From Candidatus Omnitrophota bacterium (lineage in GTDB: Bacteria; Omnitrophota; Gorgyraeia; Gygaellales; Profunditerraquicolaceae), in assembly GCA_018895075.1 (NCBI GenBank), contig JAHIOW010000037.1:1-33203 (forward strand): a stretch of 33,203 nt of DNA. The letters are read 5' to 3'. A model generated the notes under the pieces. That model saw nothing but the letters and a program-made list of their open reading frames with translations, ran no database searches and had not been told where the DNA came from. Numbering within the stretch: the stretch's first letter is position 1; every line of letters begins with the position of its first letter. Below, one piece after another: positions 15,031 through 27,215 of this stretch. Both the position numbers and the translations under genes were made by a program.

Positions 15031-15711
15031 ATGAAAAGAAGCAGTAAAAGATATAAAGAATCTAGGAAAGAAATAGACGCAGCCAAAACTTATCAATTAA
15101 AAGAGGCCATCTCAATTTTAAAAAAAATGTCAATGCCTCATTTTGATACCTCTGTTGATTTACATTTCCGGCTTAATGTTGACCCTAAGAAATCAGACCA
15201 GATGGTACGCGGTACAGTCTTGCTTCCTCATGGAACAGGTAAAAAAATTAAAGTTGCTGTTTTCTGTAAAGGAGAGCAGGAGCAAGTGGCAAAAGGAGCT
15301 AATGCGGATTATGTAGGTAGCGATGATTTGATAAGCAAAGTAGCCGGTGGTTTTTTGGATTTTGATTGTGCTATTGCTACGCCTGAGATGATGAGAGACC
15401 TCTCGCGCTTAGGCAAGATCTTAGGGCCGCGCGGACTTATGCCCAGTCCCAAGACAGGCACAGTAACAACCGATATCGCCAAGGCCATAGAAGACGTGAG
15501 AAAGGGAAAGGTGGAGTTTCGCGTAGACAAACAGAGTGGTATACATATGTCTATAGGAAAGATTTCTTTTGATGAAAATAAGCTGTATGAAAATGCCTTT
15601 AGTGTTATTGAGGCGTTAAATGAGGTAAGGCCAGCATCTATTAAGGGAAAATTTGTAATGAGTCTGTTTATTGCTTCTACGATGAACCCTGCCTTGAGGT
15701 TGGCAATTTAA
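15031..15711 (+). CDS. rplA: 50S ribosomal protein L1
   Basis: L1 forms the mobile L1 stalk at the E site and in many bacteria represses its own operon. The 226-residue protein has the family motifs GTVLLPHGTGK, LGPRGLMPSPKTGTV, VEFRVDKQSGIH and the C-terminal FVMSLFIASTMNP. It lies 19 bases after rplK. I could not identify an L1-binding leader structure in the short intergenic sequence. Confidence 0.98.
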   Translation: MKRSSKRYKESRKEIDAAKTYQLKEAISILKKMSMPHFDTSVDLHFRLNVDPKKSDQMVRGTVLLPHGTGKKIKVAVFCKGEQEQVAKGANADYVGSDDLISKVAGGFLDFDCAIATPEMMRDLSRLGKILGPRGLMPSPKTGTVTTDIAKAIEDVRKGKVEFRVDKQSGIHMSIGKISFDENKLYENAFSVIEALNEVRPASIKGKFVMSLFIASTMNPALRLAI

Positions 15712-15734
15712 TTAGTGCGCAAGCAAAATAAACA

Positions 15735-16262
15735 ATGAAAAAGATAGGCTTGTTAATTAAAGAGACGTCAGAGAATCATATTAAGAGTAATTTAAAAGAA
15801 TCTAGCGCTTTTTTCGTTGTAAAACATTCTGGATTAAGCAGTCCGGATTTAAGTACATTAAGGCAGTCCTTAAGAAGCATAAACGCTACTCTTTTTGTGG
15901 TAAAGAATAGTATTGCAAGACGTGCCCTAAAAAGTTCAGACTTGGAAGATTTCAATAAGTTGATAGAAGGTCCTTGCGGTTTAGTGTTTGTCAAGGAAGG
16001 ACCGGTGGATACCTGTCGTCTATTATACAATTTTTCTCGTGAGCATGTGCAGTTAAAAATAGAAGGTGGATTAGTAAAGAATAGAATTATTGAAAAAAAA
16101 GATATTGAGGCTCTGGCGCAACTTCCTTCCCTGGAAGTTTTAAGGACGCAGCTAGTTGTGGTTTTAAATTCACCAATATTAAGGTTAGCAATTGTATTAA
16201 AACAGGTACTAAGAAAGTTTGTATATTGTTTGGATCAAATAAAACAAAAGAAAACAAGTTAA
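15735..16262 (+). CDS. rplJ: 50S ribosomal protein L10
   Basis: L10 anchors the L7/L12 stalk to 23S rRNA. The 175-residue protein shows the typical features: FFVVKHSGLSSPDLSTLRQSLR, VVKNSIARRAL, the EGPCGLVFVKEGP segment, and a C-terminal helical tail that binds L7/L12 dimers. The spacing from rplA is only 23 bases, too short for the long rplJ leader of enterobacteria. rplL follows 25 bases later. Confidence 0.97.
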   Translation: MKKIGLLIKETSENHIKSNLKESSAFFVVKHSGLSSPDLSTLRQSLRSINATLFVVKNSIARRALKSSDLEDFNKLIEGPCGLVFVKEGPVDTCRLLYNFSREHVQLKIEGGLVKNRIIEKKDIEALAQLPSLEVLRTQLVVVLNSPILRLAIVLKQVLRKFVYCLDQIKQKKTS

Positions 16263-16287
16263 AATAGAGTAAGAAGGAGGTTGCAAA

Positions 16288-16683
16288 ATGGCTGCTGAAA
16301 AAATGGAAGACTTAATTAAATCTATTGAGAAGATGAGTGTTCTTGATCTTTCTGACTTGGTTAAGGCGCTGGAGGAGAAGTTTGACGTGAAGGCAAATAT
16401 GCCGATGATGGCTGCTTCTGTTGCTGGCGTAGCTGCCGCAGGTGCTGGTGCAGCTGTTGGTCAGGAAGAAAAGACCGCTTTTACTGTAGTCTTAGTTAGT
16501 GCCGGACCTAGTAAGATTGCCGTAATAAAAGAGGTAAGGACAATAACAAATTTAGGATTAAAAGAAGCTAAGGATTTAGTAGATGCAGCGCCTAAACCTG
16601 TAAAAGAAGGCTTATCGAAAGAAGAAGCTGAGGAAATGAAGAAGAAACTTGAAGCTACTGGCGCAACTGTTGAATTAAAATAG
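16288..16683 (+). CDS. rplL: 50S ribosomal protein L7/L12
   Basis: L7/L12 is the multicopy stalk protein that recruits translational GTPases. The 131-residue protein has an N-terminal dimerisation domain ([20 protein letters not shown]), an alanine/glycine-rich hinge near residues 45-58, and the conserved C-terminal domain ([20 protein letters not shown], then [20 protein letters not shown]). A strong AGGAGG lies seven bases before the ATG, fitting the high output this protein needs. Confidence 0.98.
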   Translation: MAAEKMEDLIKSIEKMSVLDLSDLVKALEEKFDVKANMPMMAASVAGVAAAGAGAAVGQEEKTAFTVVLVSAGPSKIAVIKEVRTITNLGLKEAKDLVDAAPKPVKEGLSKEEAEEMKKKLEATGATVELK

Positions 16684-16692
16684 CGTTGCCAG

Positions 16693-16746
16693 TAGGGACT
16701 GTCCCCGACTTGTTCCGAGCGAAGTTGAGGAAAGGGGACTGTCCCA
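16693..16746. repeat. Paired GGGACTGTCCC repeat hairpin between rplL and rpoBC
   Basis: GGGACTGTCCC occurs at 16695-16705 and again at 16735-16745. Each is nearly self-complementary, and GGGACTGTCCCC can pair with GGGGACTGTCCC with only a central T-T mismatch. The centre holds CGACTT/AAGTTG as an inner stem. The element fills most of the 99-base spacer. No T-tract follows, so a terminator is not supported. Confidence 0.8.
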
Positions 16747-16782
16747 CGACAAGAAAAGTGTAGCTTGGGAGATAAGCGAGAA

Positions 16783-19700
16783 ATGATTAAACGGAAAAAT
16801 TTTGCGAAGTTTAAAGAAGTTTACGAACTTCCTTATCTTCTTGATGTTCAACTTGTCTCTTACCATGAATTTTTACAACTAGATGTCGATGATCCTATGG
16901 CTAGAAAACATCAAGGCCTCCAGGAGGTGTTTGAGGAAATATTTCCTATAGAGGACCTCAATCGTTCTATAAAATTAGAATTTATCAGTTATTCTCTAGG
17001 CAAGCCTAAATATAGTCTCGCTGAATCTAAAAGACGGGCTTTGACATACGCCGCGCCACTTAAGGTAAAATTTAGACTAATTACGCCTCATGAAACCAAA
17101 GAACAGGATGCCTATTTCGGAGAGTTACCTTTAATGACCGCGACAGGTAGTTTTGTTATTCATGGTGAAGAACGTGTGGTGGTAAGTCAACTTCAACGTT
17201 CTCCGGGTGTGGTTTTTGAAGAGGAACAGCATCCCACGGGTAAAAAGATATTTTATGGACGTATTATTCCTTCTCGGGGCGCGTGGTTGGAGTTTAAATA
17301 TGACCTGTCAGAGACCATACTTGTTTATGTAGATAGACGCAGAAGCTTTCCTGCCACGCAAATTTTAAGGATACTTGGTTTTTCCACGGATCAGGAGATC
17401 ATTTCAGCCTTTAGCAAAGAGCATGTAGAAATAATAAATACCTTAAAGAAAGATTACACTCAGAACAAAGAAGAGGCTTATTTAGATTTCTATCGTAAAT
17501 TCAGACCAACCGAACCAGTTACTAAAGAGACGGCAGGGGCATTATTTTATAGATTATTCTTTGATCCTAATAGGTATGATTTAGAACGGGTAGGTAGGTT
17601 TATCCTTAATAGAAAATTGAAGATGGATGTCTCTTTAGAAAAGAGAATTCTTGATTCAGCTACGGTTATTAAAACAATAGAATACCTTATTGGATTAAAT
17701 ACAGGTGAAGGTAGCATTGATGATATAGACCATTTAGGTAATCGTCGGGTAAAGACAGTAGGAGATCTAGTACAGAATCAAGTAAGGATTGGGATGAGTC
17801 GGATTGAACGCTCTATAAGGGAGAGGTTAAGCATATTAGGTGATTTTGGCAGCCTCAGTGTCCACCACCTTATAAACTCAAAACTACTATCCAATCAGAT
17901 ACGTGATTTCTTTGGCCGCAGTCAACTTTCCCAGTTTATGGATCAGGTAAACCCCTTAGCTGAGATGACTCACCGCAGAAGACTAAGCGCTTTAGGTCCA
18001 GGTGGACTATCGCGTGAAAGGGCGGGTTTTGAGGTTAGAGATATACACTCTTCTCATTATGGAAGGATCTGCCCTATTGAGACGCCCGAAGGCTCAAATG
18101 TTGGCCTGATTTCTTCTTTGAGTACCTATGCTCGGGTTAATTCTTTGGGGCTGCTGGAGACTCCTTATAGAAAAGTAGAGGATGGTCATGTTACGCGTAA
18201 GATTGTGTATCTAACCGCTGATATTGAAGAAGACAAGGTTATTGCCCAGGCAAATGTCCCATTGACTAGTGACGGATATTTTGTAGAACGGGAGGTGTCT
18301 TGCCGCTATAAAGGTGATTTTCCTAAAGTTTCTGCCAAACACGTTGAATATATGGACGTCTCCCCTAAGCAGCTTGTTTCAGTAGCTGCCTCTTTAATCC
18401 CATTCTTAGAACACGATGATGCCAACCGTGCACTTATGGGTTCAAACATGCAAAGGCAAGCAGTGCCATTGATGATTACCGAGGCACCCATTGTAGGAAC
18501 ACAGATGGAGTCCAAGGTAGCTCGTGATTCCGGTGCGGTAGTGGTGGCAGAAGAATCTGGGAAGGTAACCTATGTAGATTCTGCTGCAATTACTATTGGT
18601 AGAAATACTTATCATTTAAAGAAATTTATGCGTACAAACGCCGATACCTGTGTAAATCAGCGGCCTCTGGTAAAATTGGGTGAACATGTTCAAAAGGGTG
18701 ATGTTATTGCTGATGGCATGAGTACTAAAAATGGTGAAATGGCACTGGGAAGGAATTTGTTAGTCGCTTTTATGCCCTGGAGGGGGTATAATTTTGAAGA
18801 TGCAATATTAATCAGTGAAAAAGTAATAAAAGAAGACGCCTTTACTTCTATACATATAGAAGAGTTTGAAATCGAAGCAACTGAGACTCGTTTAGGAAAC
18901 GAGGAAATAAGCCGGGATATACCCAATGTTAGTGAAGAGGCCTTAAAGAATTTAGATGATAACGGTATAATTCGTATCGGTGCCGAGGTTGGTCCCGGAG
19001 ATATTCTTGTGGGTAAACTTACTCCTAAAACAGAATCTGAACTTTCTCCTGAAGAGAGGCTACTGCGTGCTATATTTGGCGAAAAGGCTTCCGACGTACG
19101 TGATACCTCTTTGACTGTTCCTCCCGGTGTAGAAGGGGTAATAGTAGATGCAGATGTATTTGCGCGTAAAGAGCGAGGGAGGAAATCCAAAGAGGATAAA
19201 ACCAAAGAGTTAGCCAAGATCAGAGAACTCAAGAATTATTATAAACAGGAAATAGAATTTATACAGAGTCAAAAGATAAGACGTTTATCCGGACTTTTAG
19301 GTGTGGATAAAACAAAAATAGATAAGGTTGATTTTAGTGATAATGAGGAGGCAAAAATTCTGGCTTCTTCTTTTGATGAGCAAATACATGAATTATTAGC
19401 TGAAGAACAACAGGAGATTGCAAAAGTAAGGCGCGGTGATGAGTTACCGCCCGGTGTCTTAAAAAGGGTGGTTGTGCACGTAGCTACAAAACGTAGACTT
19501 CTAGAGGGTGACAAGCTTGCTGGTAGACATGGCAATAAGGGCGTGGTGGCACGGATATTGCCTGAAGAGGACATGCCTTTTTTACCCGATGGTACTCCCG
19601 TAGAAATCGTCTTAAATCCTTTGGGTGTTCCTTCGCGTATGAATATCGGTCAAATCTTAGAGACCCACCTTGGGTGGGCAACCAAGGTATTAAATCTCTG

Positions 19701-22700
19701 CGTGGACAGTCCGGTATTTGACGGCGCTAATGAAGAAGAGATTAAGGAGATGCTAAAAAAGGCAGGCCTGCCAGATGATGGTAAGATTACGATTTATGAT
19801 GGTTATACTGGCGAACCTTTTGAACAGAAGATAACTGTGGGCTATATTTATATGATGAAGCTAATTCACCTGGTCGCTGAAAAGATCCATGCCCGTTCCA
19901 TCGGCCCCTATTCTTTGGTTACACAGCAACCATTGGGCGGTAAAGCCCAGTTTGGAGGTCAAAGATTAGGCGAGATGGAAGTTTGGGCTTTAGAGGCTTA
20001 TGGCGCAGCATTTACTTTACAAGAGATGCTTACCGTAAAAAGCGATGATGTATTAGGTAGAACACGCATCTATGAAGCAATTGTTAAAGGAGAACAACGG
20101 CTAACGCATGGGACGCCAGAATCATTTAATGTTTTAATAAAAGAATTACAAGGTTTGTGTTTGGATGTACGTACAGAGAATGCAAAGGATAAATCCAGCG
20201 TATTTGATAACATTTCCATAAGGATTGCTTCAGCTAAAGTGATAAGATCTTGGTCACGCGGAGAAGTAAAGAAAGCAGAAACTATAAATTACCGCACCCT
20301 CAAGCCAGAGAAAGATGGTTTATTCTGTGAGAAGATATTTGGTCCGGTGCGTGATTGGGAATGTCATTGTGGTAAATATAAAGGTATAAAGTTTAAAGGT
20401 ATTACCTGTGATCGTTGCGGTGTAACCGTAGATCGTTCTTCTGTAAGACGAGAGCGTATGGGTCAACTGGAGTTGGCTGCACCAGTTACGCATATCTGGT
20501 TTTTTAAAGTAGTACCAGGTAAGATGTCGGCACTATTAGATATCTCTTTAAGAAATTTGGAGAAGATAATCTATTATGAAGAATATGTGGTAATTGATCC
20601 AGCAAGTACGCCCTTAAAGAAAAAAGAGCTTTTGAGTGAAGAAAGATACCAAGAGGCAGTTAATAAGTATGGGCAGAATTCGTTTAAGGCTAAGATTGGA
20701 GCTGAGGCTATAAGAGATTTATTAGCTGAATTAGACCTCGATGATTTCTCTCGGAGGTTACGTCGAGATTTAGAAAAATCAAAAGAGACATTAAACGATC
20801 GCAAGGCATTAAAAACCTTAAAAATCGTTGAGGATTTTAAACAATCGGGTAATAAACCTGAATGGATGATTTTAGAAGTTTTACCTATTATTCCGCCAGA
20901 TTTAAGGCCTCTGGTTCCATTAGACGGGGGAAAGTTTGCTACTTCAGACTTGAATGATTTATATCGAAGGGTAATAAATCGTAACAACCGCCTAAAGAAA
21001 CTTATGGAATTAAATGCTCCGGAGATAATTATCCGTAATGAAAAAAGGATGCTTCAAGAGGCAGTGGATGCCCTTTTAGATAACGGTAGACACGGTAGGC
21101 CTGTAATGGCTGCAAACAATCGGCCCTTGAAATCACTTTCTGATATGCTTAAAGGCAAGCAGGGTAGATTTAGGCAAAATCTTTTAGGTAAACGCGTAGA
21201 TTATTCTGGCCGTTCAGTAATTGTAGTAGGGCCCGAACTTAAATTACATGAATGTGGATTACCCAAACAAATGGCCCTGGAGTTGTTTGAACCATTTATC
21301 ATAAAGAAGCTAAGAGAAAAAGGATTTGTGCATACTATAAAAAGTGCTCGCCGGATGGTTGAACGCGGTAAGATTGAGGTCTGGGATATTTTAGATGAGA
21401 TCATAAAAGACCACCCTGTACTTTTAAACCGCGCACCCACCTTACATCGTTTGAGCATTCAGGCATTTCAGCCCGTATTAGTTGAAGGTAAATCCATAAA
21501 AATTCATCCCTTAGTATGTACTGCCTTTAACGCAGATTTTGATGGTGACCAGATGGCCGTACACGTGCCTCTGTCCTTAGAGTCACAGCTGGAAGCTAAG
21601 ATTCTTATGCTTTCTATAAACAATATATTTTCCCCTTCAAATGGTCATCCCATTGTTAGTCCGACGCAGGACATTATTTTAGGCCTATCTTATATCTCCA
21701 AAGAGAAATCTGGTGTAAAAGGAGAAAATAAAATATTCGCTCATTCTGATGGGGTCCTTATTGCCTATGAAGATAAAGAAGTGGCGCTACACGCCAAGAT
21801 AAAATTAAGGATAGAAGGCATTTTTGATGTGGAGGCAAAAAAATTTATCCCTGAAAAACAGATTATTGATACCACGGTAGGTAGGGTTATTTTTAATCAG
21901 GAATTACCCGCGGGCTTTGGTTTTGTAAATAAAGAACTAAATAAAAATAATGTAAGTATAATTGTAACCGAATGTTATAAGCGCTTTGGCCAGCAGAAAA
22001 CTGTTCAATTACTTGATGATATCAAAAGATTAGGATTTAAGTTTGCAACCCTGGGTGGTATTACTATAGGGATAGATGACTTGGTGATTCCTAAAGCAAA
22101 ACAGGATGTCTTAAAGGAATCCAGACTAGAAGTTGCTAAGGTTGATGAGCAATATTCCAAAGGTATTATTACTAATAGAGAGCGATATAATAAGGTAATT
22201 GATATCTGGACTCACGCTACCGATAGGGTTTCCGATTTATTATTCAAGGGTATGGAAACATTTAACCCCATATTTATGATGGCAGATTCAGGGGCAAGGG
22301 GTTCAAGGATGCAGGTAAGACAATTAGCGGGCATGCGTGGCCTGATGGCAAAACCTTCAGGTGAAATTATCGAGAGCCCTATCACCGCAAATTTCAGAGA
22401 AGGTTTGACTGTCTTAGAGTATTTTATTTCTTCCCATGGCGCACGAAAAGGCCTTGCTGATACAGCACTTAAGACAGCGGATGCCGGCTATCTTACGCGT
22501 AGGCTTGTAGATGTTACTCAAGAGGTTCTTATCATGGAAGAGGACTGCGGAACACTTAACGGGATTACAGTCTCAGCAATTATTGAGGGCGATGAGGTGG
22601 TGGTCAGCCTAAAAGAACGCATAACCGGAAGGGTTGCTTTAGATAATATTGTAGATATTATTACTGATGAGGTTATTGTCGAACAAGGTTGTGAGATTAG

Positions 22701-24243
22701 CGAAGAAAATGCTGAGATAATAGAAAAGTTAGGTATCGAGAGGATACGTATACGCAGTGTCTTAACCTGTGAATCAGCAAGAGGAGTTTGCGCCAGATGC
22801 TATGGCAGAGATCTATCTACAGGAAGACTGGTTGAGAAGGGCGAGGCAGTAGGAGTGATTGCTGCACAGAGTATTGGTGAGCCCGGTACACAGTTAACAA
22901 TGAGGACATTCCATATAGGTGGTACAGCCTCAAGAATCGTTGAACAATCAGTTATAAAATCAAAAAACAAAGGAACGATTAAATACCATAGCCTAAAGGT
23001 TGCTTCAAAGAATAAAGAATTCATTGTTTTAAATAGAAACGGTTTAATAAGTATAAATGATAAACAGGGCAGAGAGATTGAGCGCTATCCTGTACCGCAG
23101 GGTGCATTTATAAGTATTACAGAAGGCGGTGAGATAACCGCAGGTGTTTCATTTGTCCGCTGGGACCCTTATACATTGCCTATCCTCACCGAGGTCAAAG
23201 GATATGTAAAATATGAAGATTTACGAGAAAACCTAACAGTTAGAGAAGAATTAAATCCAGTTACGAAATTAACTGAGAGGGTGGTAGTTGAACATAAACA
23301 GGAATATCACCCCCAGATATTGATTTTAGACGAAAAGAAACAAGTCCTAGGAATATATCCTATTTCGGTAGGGGCACATATATTGGTGAAGGATAATCAA
23401 AAGATAGACGCTGGAGATCTTTTAGCTAAGATACCGCGTTTGGTGGTAAAGACAAGAGATATTACTGGCGGTCTTCCCCGTGTAGCGGAGCTATTTGAGG
23501 CAAGAAGACCAAAAGACCCTGCAGTTATAAGTGAGATAGACGGTTTTGTAGAATTCAGCCAGACCAAAAAAGGCCAACGCGTTATTATTGTAAAGTCTTC
23601 CACTGGTATGCAGAGAGAGTATACTATTCCGCATGGTAAACACCCCAATGTTTATAAAGGCGATAAGGTTATTGCCGGTCAGCAATTAACCGACGGTCCA
23701 GTGGTATTACAGGATATCCTAAGGGTTTGTGGCGATAAAGTCCTACAGGAATATTTAGTTAATGAGGTCCAAGAGGTTTATAGGCTTCAGGGCGTGCGTA
23801 TAAATGACAAACACATTGAGCTGATTATTAGGCAGATGTTAAAAAAGGTCAGGATTGAAGATGCCGGTGATACAGAATTCTTAGCTACCCAACAGGTAGA
23901 TAAATGGAAATTCCAAAAGGAGAATATGCGAGTGATGAAAAAAGGCGGGAAGCCTGCCTTAGCCACACCTTTATTATTAGGCGTTACCAAAGCCTCTTTG
24001 ACTACAGAGAGCTTTATATCAGCCGCCAGTTTCCAGGAGACGACGCGCGTACTTACTAATGCCGCAGCCTCCGGAAAGTATGATGAGCTTTTTGGCTTAA
24101 AGGAGAATGTTATTGTTGGCCATCTTATTCCTGCAGGTACAGGTTTTCCCGAGCATCGGGATATTGAGTTAACTAAGCTTCTGCAAGATAAGAAAGAAGG
24201 CCAGATAGAGCAAGAGCTGGTAACCAAGCAGACAAGAGAGTAA
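16783..24243 (+). CDS. rpoBC: Fused RNA polymerase beta-beta' subunit
   Basis: This single 2,486-residue ORF contains both large RNA polymerase subunits. The beta part (about 1-1129) has the rifampicin-region motif [20 protein letters not shown] near 380-400, [26 protein letters not shown] near 914, and ends [10 protein letters not shown]. After a linker of about 15 residues, the beta' part opens [19 protein letters not shown] and continues with the first zinc site CHCGKY...CDRCG from C1194, the catalytic NADFDGD near 1583, and the second zinc site [11 protein letters not shown]. There is no stop or plausible rpoC start at the junction. The track's TTG at 16765 is less likely than ATG 16783, which matches family N-termini and has GGGAG upstream. 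rpsL follows after four bases. Confidence 0.96.
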   Translation: MIKRKNFAKFKEVYELPYLLDVQLVSYHEFLQLDVDDPMARKHQGLQEVFEEIFPIEDLNRSIKLEFISYSLGKPKYSLAESKRRALTYAAPLKVKFRLITPHETKEQDAYFGELPLMTATGSFVIHGEERVVVSQLQRSPGVVFEEEQHPTGKKIFYGRIIPSRGAWLEFKYDLSETILVYVDRRRSFPATQILRILGFSTDQEIISAFSKEHVEIINTLKKDYTQNKEEAYLDFYRKFRPTEPVTKETAGALFYRLFFDPNRYDLERVGRFILNRKLKMDVSLEKRILDSATVIKTIEYLIGLNTGEGSIDDIDHLGNRRVKTVGDLVQNQVRIGMSRIERSIRERLSILGDFGSLSVHHLINSKLLSNQIRDFFGRSQLSQFMDQVNPLAEMTHRRRLSALGPGGLSRERAGFEVRDIHSSHYGRICPIETPEGSNVGLISSLSTYARVNSLGLLETPYRKVEDGHVTRKIVYLTADIEEDKVIAQANVPLTSDGYFVEREVSCRYKGDFPKVSAKHVEYMDVSPKQLVSVAASLIPFLEHDDANRALMGSNMQRQAVPLMITEAPIVGTQMESKVARDSGAVVVAEESGKVTYVDSAAITIGRNTYHLKKFMRTNADTCVNQRPLVKLGEHVQKGDVIADGMSTKNGEMALGRNLLVAFMPWRGYNFEDAILISEKVIKEDAFTSIHIEEFEIEATETRLGNEEISRDIPNVSEEALKNLDDNGIIRIGAEVGPGDILVGKLTPKTESELSPEERLLRAIFGEKASDVRDTSLTVPPGVEGVIVDADVFARKERGRKSKEDKTKELAKIRELKNYYKQEIEFIQSQKIRRLSGLLGVDKTKIDKVDFSDNEEAKILASSFDEQIHELLAEEQQEIAKVRRGDELPPGVLKRVVVHVATKRRLLEGDKLAGRHGNKGVVARILPEEDMPFLPDGTPVEIVLNPLGVPSRMNIGQILETHLGWATKVLNLCVDSPVFDGANEEEIKEMLKKAGLPDDGKITIYDGYTGEPFEQKITVGYIYMMKLIHLVAEKIHARSIGPYSLVTQQPLGGKAQFGGQRLGEMEVWALEAYGAAFTLQEMLTVKSDDVLGRTRIYEAIVKGEQRLTHGTPESFNVLIKELQGLCLDVRTENAKDKSSVFDNISIRIASAKVIRSWSRGEVKKAETINYRTLKPEKDGLFCEKIFGPVRDWECHCGKYKGIKFKGITCDRCGVTVDRSSVRRERMGQLELAAPVTHIWFFKVVPGKMSALLDISLRNLEKIIYYEEYVVIDPASTPLKKKELLSEERYQEAVNKYGQNSFKAKIGAEAIRDLLAELDLDDFSRRLRRDLEKSKETLNDRKALKTLKIVEDFKQSGNKPEWMILEVLPIIPPDLRPLVPLDGGKFATSDLNDLYRRVINRNNRLKKLMELNAPEIIIRNEKRMLQEAVDALLDNGRHGRPVMAANNRPLKSLSDMLKGKQGRFRQNLLGKRVDYSGRSVIVVGPELKLHECGLPKQMALELFEPFIIKKLREKGFVHTIKSARRMVERGKIEVWDILDEIIKDHPVLLNRAPTLHRLSIQAFQPVLVEGKSIKIHPLVCTAFNADFDGDQMAVHVPLSLESQLEAKILMLSINNIFSPSNGHPIVSPTQDIILGLSYISKEKSGVKGENKIFAHSDGVLIAYEDKEVALHAKIKLRIEGIFDVEAKKFIPEKQIIDTTVGRVIFNQELPAGFGFVNKELNKNNVSIIVTECYKRFGQQKTVQLLDDIKRLGFKFATLGGITIGIDDLVIPKAKQDVLKESRLEVAKVDEQYSKGIITNRERYNKVIDIWTHATDRVSDLLFKGMETFNPIFMMADSGARGSRMQVRQLAGMRGLMAKPSGEIIESPITANFREGLTVLEYFISSHGARKGLADTALKTADAGYLTRRLVDVTQEVLIMEEDCGTLNGITVSAIIEGDEVVVSLKERITGRVALDNIVDIITDEVIVEQGCEISEENAEIIEKLGIERIRIRSVLTCESARGVCARCYGRDLSTGRLVEKGEAVGVIAAQSIGEPGTQLTMRTFHIGGTASRIVEQSVIKSKNKGTIKYHSLKVASKNKEFIVLNRNGLISINDKQGREIERYPVPQGAFISITEGGEITAGVSFVRWDPYTLPILTEVKGYVKYEDLRENLTVREELNPVTKLTERVVVEHKQEYHPQILILDEKKQVLGIYPISVGAHILVKDNQKIDAGDLLAKIPRLVVKTRDITGGLPRVAELFEARRPKDPAVISEIDGFVEFSQTKKGQRVIIVKSSTGMQREYTIPHGKHPNVYKGDKVIAGQQLTDGPVVLQDILRVCGDKVLQEYLVNEVQEVYRLQGVRINDKHIELIIRQMLKKVRIEDAGDTEFLATQQVDKWKFQKENMRVMKKGGKPALATPLLLGVTKASLTTESFISAASFQETTRVLTNAAASGKYDELFGLKENVIVGHLIPAGTGFPEHRDIELTKLLQDKKEGQIEQELVTKQTRE

Positions 24244-24247
24244 AATT

Positions 24248-24619
24248 ATGCCGACGATTACTCAGTTAATTAGATTAGGTAGAAGATCTAAAAATAAAAA
24301 AACAAAATCTCCGGCTTTAAAAGGTTGCCCACAGAGAAGAGGTGTTTGTATCCAGGTACGGACAATGACACCCAAGAAGCCCAATTCTGCTTTAAGAAAG
24401 ATTGCACGGGTGAGATTGACCACTGGCATAGAGGTTACTGCTTATATCCCCGGCGAAGGTCATAATCTGCAGGAACACTCTATTGTTCTAGTAAGAGGTG
24501 GCCGTGTAAAAGATTTACCCGGCGTTAGATATCATATTGTAAGGGGCACAATTGACACCGCGGGAGTTAGCCAGCGTAAAAAGTCTAGATCCAAATATGG
24601 GGCAAAAATGCCTAAATAA
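24248..24619 (+). CDS. rpsL: 30S ribosomal protein S12
   Basis: S12 lines the decoding centre. The 123-residue protein has [31 protein letters not shown] with the lysine where streptomycin resistance mutations arise, and [16 protein letters not shown] with the aspartate that is methylthiolated in some bacteria. It starts four bases after rpoBC, without a strong Shine-Dalgarno of its own, so coupling to the polymerase gene is likely. Confidence 0.98.
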   Translation: MPTITQLIRLGRRSKNKKTKSPALKGCPQRRGVCIQVRTMTPKKPNSALRKIARVRLTTGIEVTAYIPGEGHNLQEHSIVLVRGGRVKDLPGVRYHIVRGTIDTAGVSQRKKSRSKYGAKMPK

Positions 24620-24625
24620 AATACA

Positions 24626-25096
24626 ATGAGAAGAAGAAGAGTTTCAGAAAGAGAAATATTAGCGGATCCTAAATTTAACAGTAAGTCTGTAGCTATGTTT
24701 ATAAATATGTTAATGCTTGATGGTAAAAAATCTCTTGCTGAAAAGATAATTTATGATGCGCTTGAAATAGTTAAACAACAACTTAACGAGGCAGATGCCC
24801 TCAAGATATTTCATAAGGCAATAGAAAATGCAAGACCACGCTTAGAAGTAAAGCCACGGCGCGTAGGGGGAGCAACTTATCAGATTCCGGTTGAGGTAAG
24901 GCAGGAGAGAAGTGTATCTCTTGCTTTACGCTGGATACGGGATTTTGCCAAGGCAAGAAAAGGTAAGTCTATGAAAGAGAATCTTGCCGAAGAGATACTT
25001 GCAGCCTATAAAGGAGAAGGGGCAGCAATAAAGAAAAGAGATGATACACACAAGATGGCAGAGGCGAACAAGGCCTTTGCTCACTTTCGGTGGTAA
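24626..25096 (+). CDS. rpsG: 30S ribosomal protein S7
   Basis: S7 organises the 30S head and is a regulator of the str operon in E. coli. The 156-residue protein begins MRRRRVSEREILADPKFNS and has MLDGKKSLAEKIIYDAL, ENARPRLEVKPRRVGGATYQ and the C-terminal KMAEANKAFAHFRW. The length is standard. It lies six bases after rpsL and 12 bases before fusA. Confidence 0.98.
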   Translation: MRRRRVSEREILADPKFNSKSVAMFINMLMLDGKKSLAEKIIYDALEIVKQQLNEADALKIFHKAIENARPRLEVKPRRVGGATYQIPVEVRQERSVSLALRWIRDFAKARKGKSMKENLAEEILAAYKGEGAAIKKRDDTHKMAEANKAFAHFRW

Positions 25097-25108
25097 CAGA
25101 GCGCAATT

Positions 25109-27211
25109 ATGAAGCAAAAGATACCCTTAGAGAAAATTAGAAATATCGGAATCATCGCTCATATAGATGCAGGTAAAACTACAACTACTGAACGCATGCT
25201 TTACTATACAGGTAGGACCTATAAGATCGGCGAGGTAGATGAGGGAACCGCTACTATGGACTGGATGATTCAAGAACAGGAAAGGGGTATTACTATAACT
25301 GCAGCCTGCACTACCTGTATTTGGAATGGTTTCCATATTAATATTATTGATACCCCTGGTCATGTAGATTTTACAGTAGAAGTAGAGAGGTCTCTAAAGG
25401 TCTTGGATGGAGCAGTGGTTATATTCTGTGGTGTGGGTGGGGTTGAGCCGCAATCAGAAACTGTATGGCGCCAGGCCGATCGTTATAATGTGCCCAGGAT
25501 AGCCTTTATAAATAAAATGGACAGGACGGGAAGTAATTTTTTTCAGGTGGCAGAACAGATACACAAGAAGCTTGGATTTACTACTGCTGCTGCTGTGCAA
25601 TTGCCTTTTGGAGAAGAAGATAACTTCCAGGGTATAATTGATTTAATAGAGAAGAAATTAATCCTCTATAAAGATGATCTGGGTAAAGAGTTTGAGGCTC
25701 AAGATATCCCTTCTGATTTGGCAGGTAAGGTTGAAAAATACCGCAATATATTGCTGGAAAAACTTGCAGAGGCAGATGAAACTCTGATGGATAAGTTTGT
25801 GCATGGTCAAGAGATAACATCGGTCCAGATAAAAGAGGGGATAAGAAGAGCAACCATAAAGAATAAGTTTGTACCGGTTTTATGCGGAGCAGCTTTTAGG
25901 AATAAAGGCATACAATTGCTCTTGGACGCTATTTGTGAATACTTGCCTTCACCAGAAGATTTACCGCCTATAAAAGGTATAGATCCTCAGACCGGTAATT
26001 TTGAAGAAATTACAACCTCCGATGAAGCACCGTTCTGTGCATTATGTTTTAAAATAGCCACAGACCCGTATGTAGGCAAGATTAACTATGTGCGCGTATA
26101 TTCAGGTAGGTTACATTCGGGTAAATATGTATATAATGCATCGCGAAGAGTAGAAGAGCGCGTTAGTAAGTTAGTTAGGATGCATGCCAATCGTCAGGAG
26201 ATCATTGATGGTATTTCTACCGGTGATATCGCGGCAGTAGCAGGATTAAAGGAGACCAAGACCGGTGATACACTTTGTGATAAAGATAACCCCATTTTAA
26301 TTGAAGCAATACGTTTCCCCGAGCCTGTAATTCAACAAGCGATTGAGTCTAAGGGTAAGCAAGACCAGGAGAAATTAAGTTTAGCTCTACATAAATTAAC
26401 AGAGGAGGATCCTTCTTTTCGAGTAACCTATAATCAAGAGACCGGACAGACAATTATTTCTGGAATGGGTCAACTGCATTTAGAAGTAGCTATTGACCGG
26501 ATTTTGCGAGAGTTTAATGTAGAGGCAGAGGTAGGTGCAGCCCAGGTTGCATATAGGGAAACTATTACCAGAAAGGTTATATCTACGGGAAAATTTATTC
26601 AGCAAAGCGGAGGTCATGGTCAATATGGTCATGTAGTCGTAGAGATGGAACCTCAGGAGATACCCAGTGAGGGGATTGCCTTTGAGGATAAGATAAAAAG
26701 CGGGGCTATACCTCGCCAGTTTATACCCGCGGTAAAACAAGGCATTATGAATGCAGCCAGGAGTGGAGTTCTGGCAGGATATCCTGTTACCGGGATAAAA
26801 GTTAACTTAGTAGACGGTTCATCTCACGATGTAGATTCTTCAGAATTATCTTTTCAGATGGCTGCCTCAATTGCTTTCAACGATGGTCTTAAAAAGGCCC
26901 GTTCTGTCATATTAGAGCCGATTATGGATATGGAGATTGTAGTACCAGAAGAATATATGGGTCAGGTAATTGGAGATTTAAGTTCCAGGCGCGCCAAGGT
27001 GGTTTCATTATCAACACGAGCGAATGTACGCACAATTAGAGTATATGTACCCTTGGCAGAGTTATCTAATTATGCCACGATACTGCGTTCTTTAACTCAA
27101 GGCCGTGCATCCTATACAATGGAGCCCTCATATTATGCTGAGGTGCCTTCACATATAGCAGAGAAAATTGTAGGAAATTTTATTTCATTAGTAGGACCTA
27201 ACAGGAGGTGA
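25109..27211 (+). CDS. fusA: Elongation factor G
   Basis: EF-G is the GTPase that drives translocation and, with RRF, ribosome recycling. The 700-residue protein has the full domain set: G1 [10 protein letters not shown], switch [12 protein letters not shown]3 [10 protein letters not shown]4 NKMDR, then domains II to V with [19 protein letters not shown] in domain IV and the [20 protein letters not shown] start of domain V. All canonical motifs are intact. Its TGA stop lies within the spacer between the tuf Shine-Dalgarno and the tuf ATG. Confidence 0.98.
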   Translation: MKQKIPLEKIRNIGIIAHIDAGKTTTTERMLYYTGRTYKIGEVDEGTATMDWMIQEQERGITITAACTTCIWNGFHINIIDTPGHVDFTVEVERSLKVLDGAVVIFCGVGGVEPQSETVWRQADRYNVPRIAFINKMDRTGSNFFQVAEQIHKKLGFTTAAAVQLPFGEEDNFQGIIDLIEKKLILYKDDLGKEFEAQDIPSDLAGKVEKYRNILLEKLAEADETLMDKFVHGQEITSVQIKEGIRRATIKNKFVPVLCGAAFRNKGIQLLLDAICEYLPSPEDLPPIKGIDPQTGNFEEITTSDEAPFCALCFKIATDPYVGKINYVRVYSGRLHSGKYVYNASRRVEERVSKLVRMHANRQEIIDGISTGDIAAVAGLKETKTGDTLCDKDNPILIEAIRFPEPVIQQAIESKGKQDQEKLSLALHKLTEEDPSFRVTYNQETGQTIISGMGQLHLEVAIDRILREFNVEAEVGAAQVAYRETITRKVISTGKFIQQSGGHGQYGHVVVEMEPQEIPSEGIAFEDKIKSGAIPRQFIPAVKQGIMNAARSGVLAGYPVTGIKVNLVDGSSHDVDSSELSFQMAASIAFNDGLKKARSVILEPIMDMEIVVPEEYMGQVIGDLSSRRAKVVSLSTRANVRTIRVYVPLAELSNYATILRSLTQGRASYTMEPSYYAEVPSHIAEKIVGNFISLVGPNRR
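27203..27208 (+). promoter_or_regulatory. Shine-Dalgarno that decides the tuf start
   Basis: AGGAGG ends seven bases before ATG 27216 but only four before the GTG at 27213 used by the ORF track. It favours ATG 27216, giving the standard MAKEKF N-terminus. The motif lies at the very end of fusA. Confidence 0.75.
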
Positions 27212-27215
27212 AGTG

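Noticed and set aside
16765-16782. TTG start for rpoBC given by the ORF track
   Set aside because: No suitable ribosome-binding site; ATG 16783 matches RpoB N-termini and has GGGAG upstream.
18690-19232. Long minus-strand ORF of 180 residues inside rpoBC
   Set aside because: Serine-rich antisense shadow of a strongly conserved gene, with no recognisable domain; the same applies to the other minus-strand track ORFs such as 27707-28198.
20161-20230. Separate rpoC start hidden at the junction
   Set aside because: No in-frame ATG or GTG with a ribosome-binding site and no stop codon; AAAGGA near 20190 has no usable start after it.
27213-27215. GTG start for tuf
   Set aside because: Only four bases from AGGAGG; ATG 27216 gives the canonical N-terminus with better spacing.
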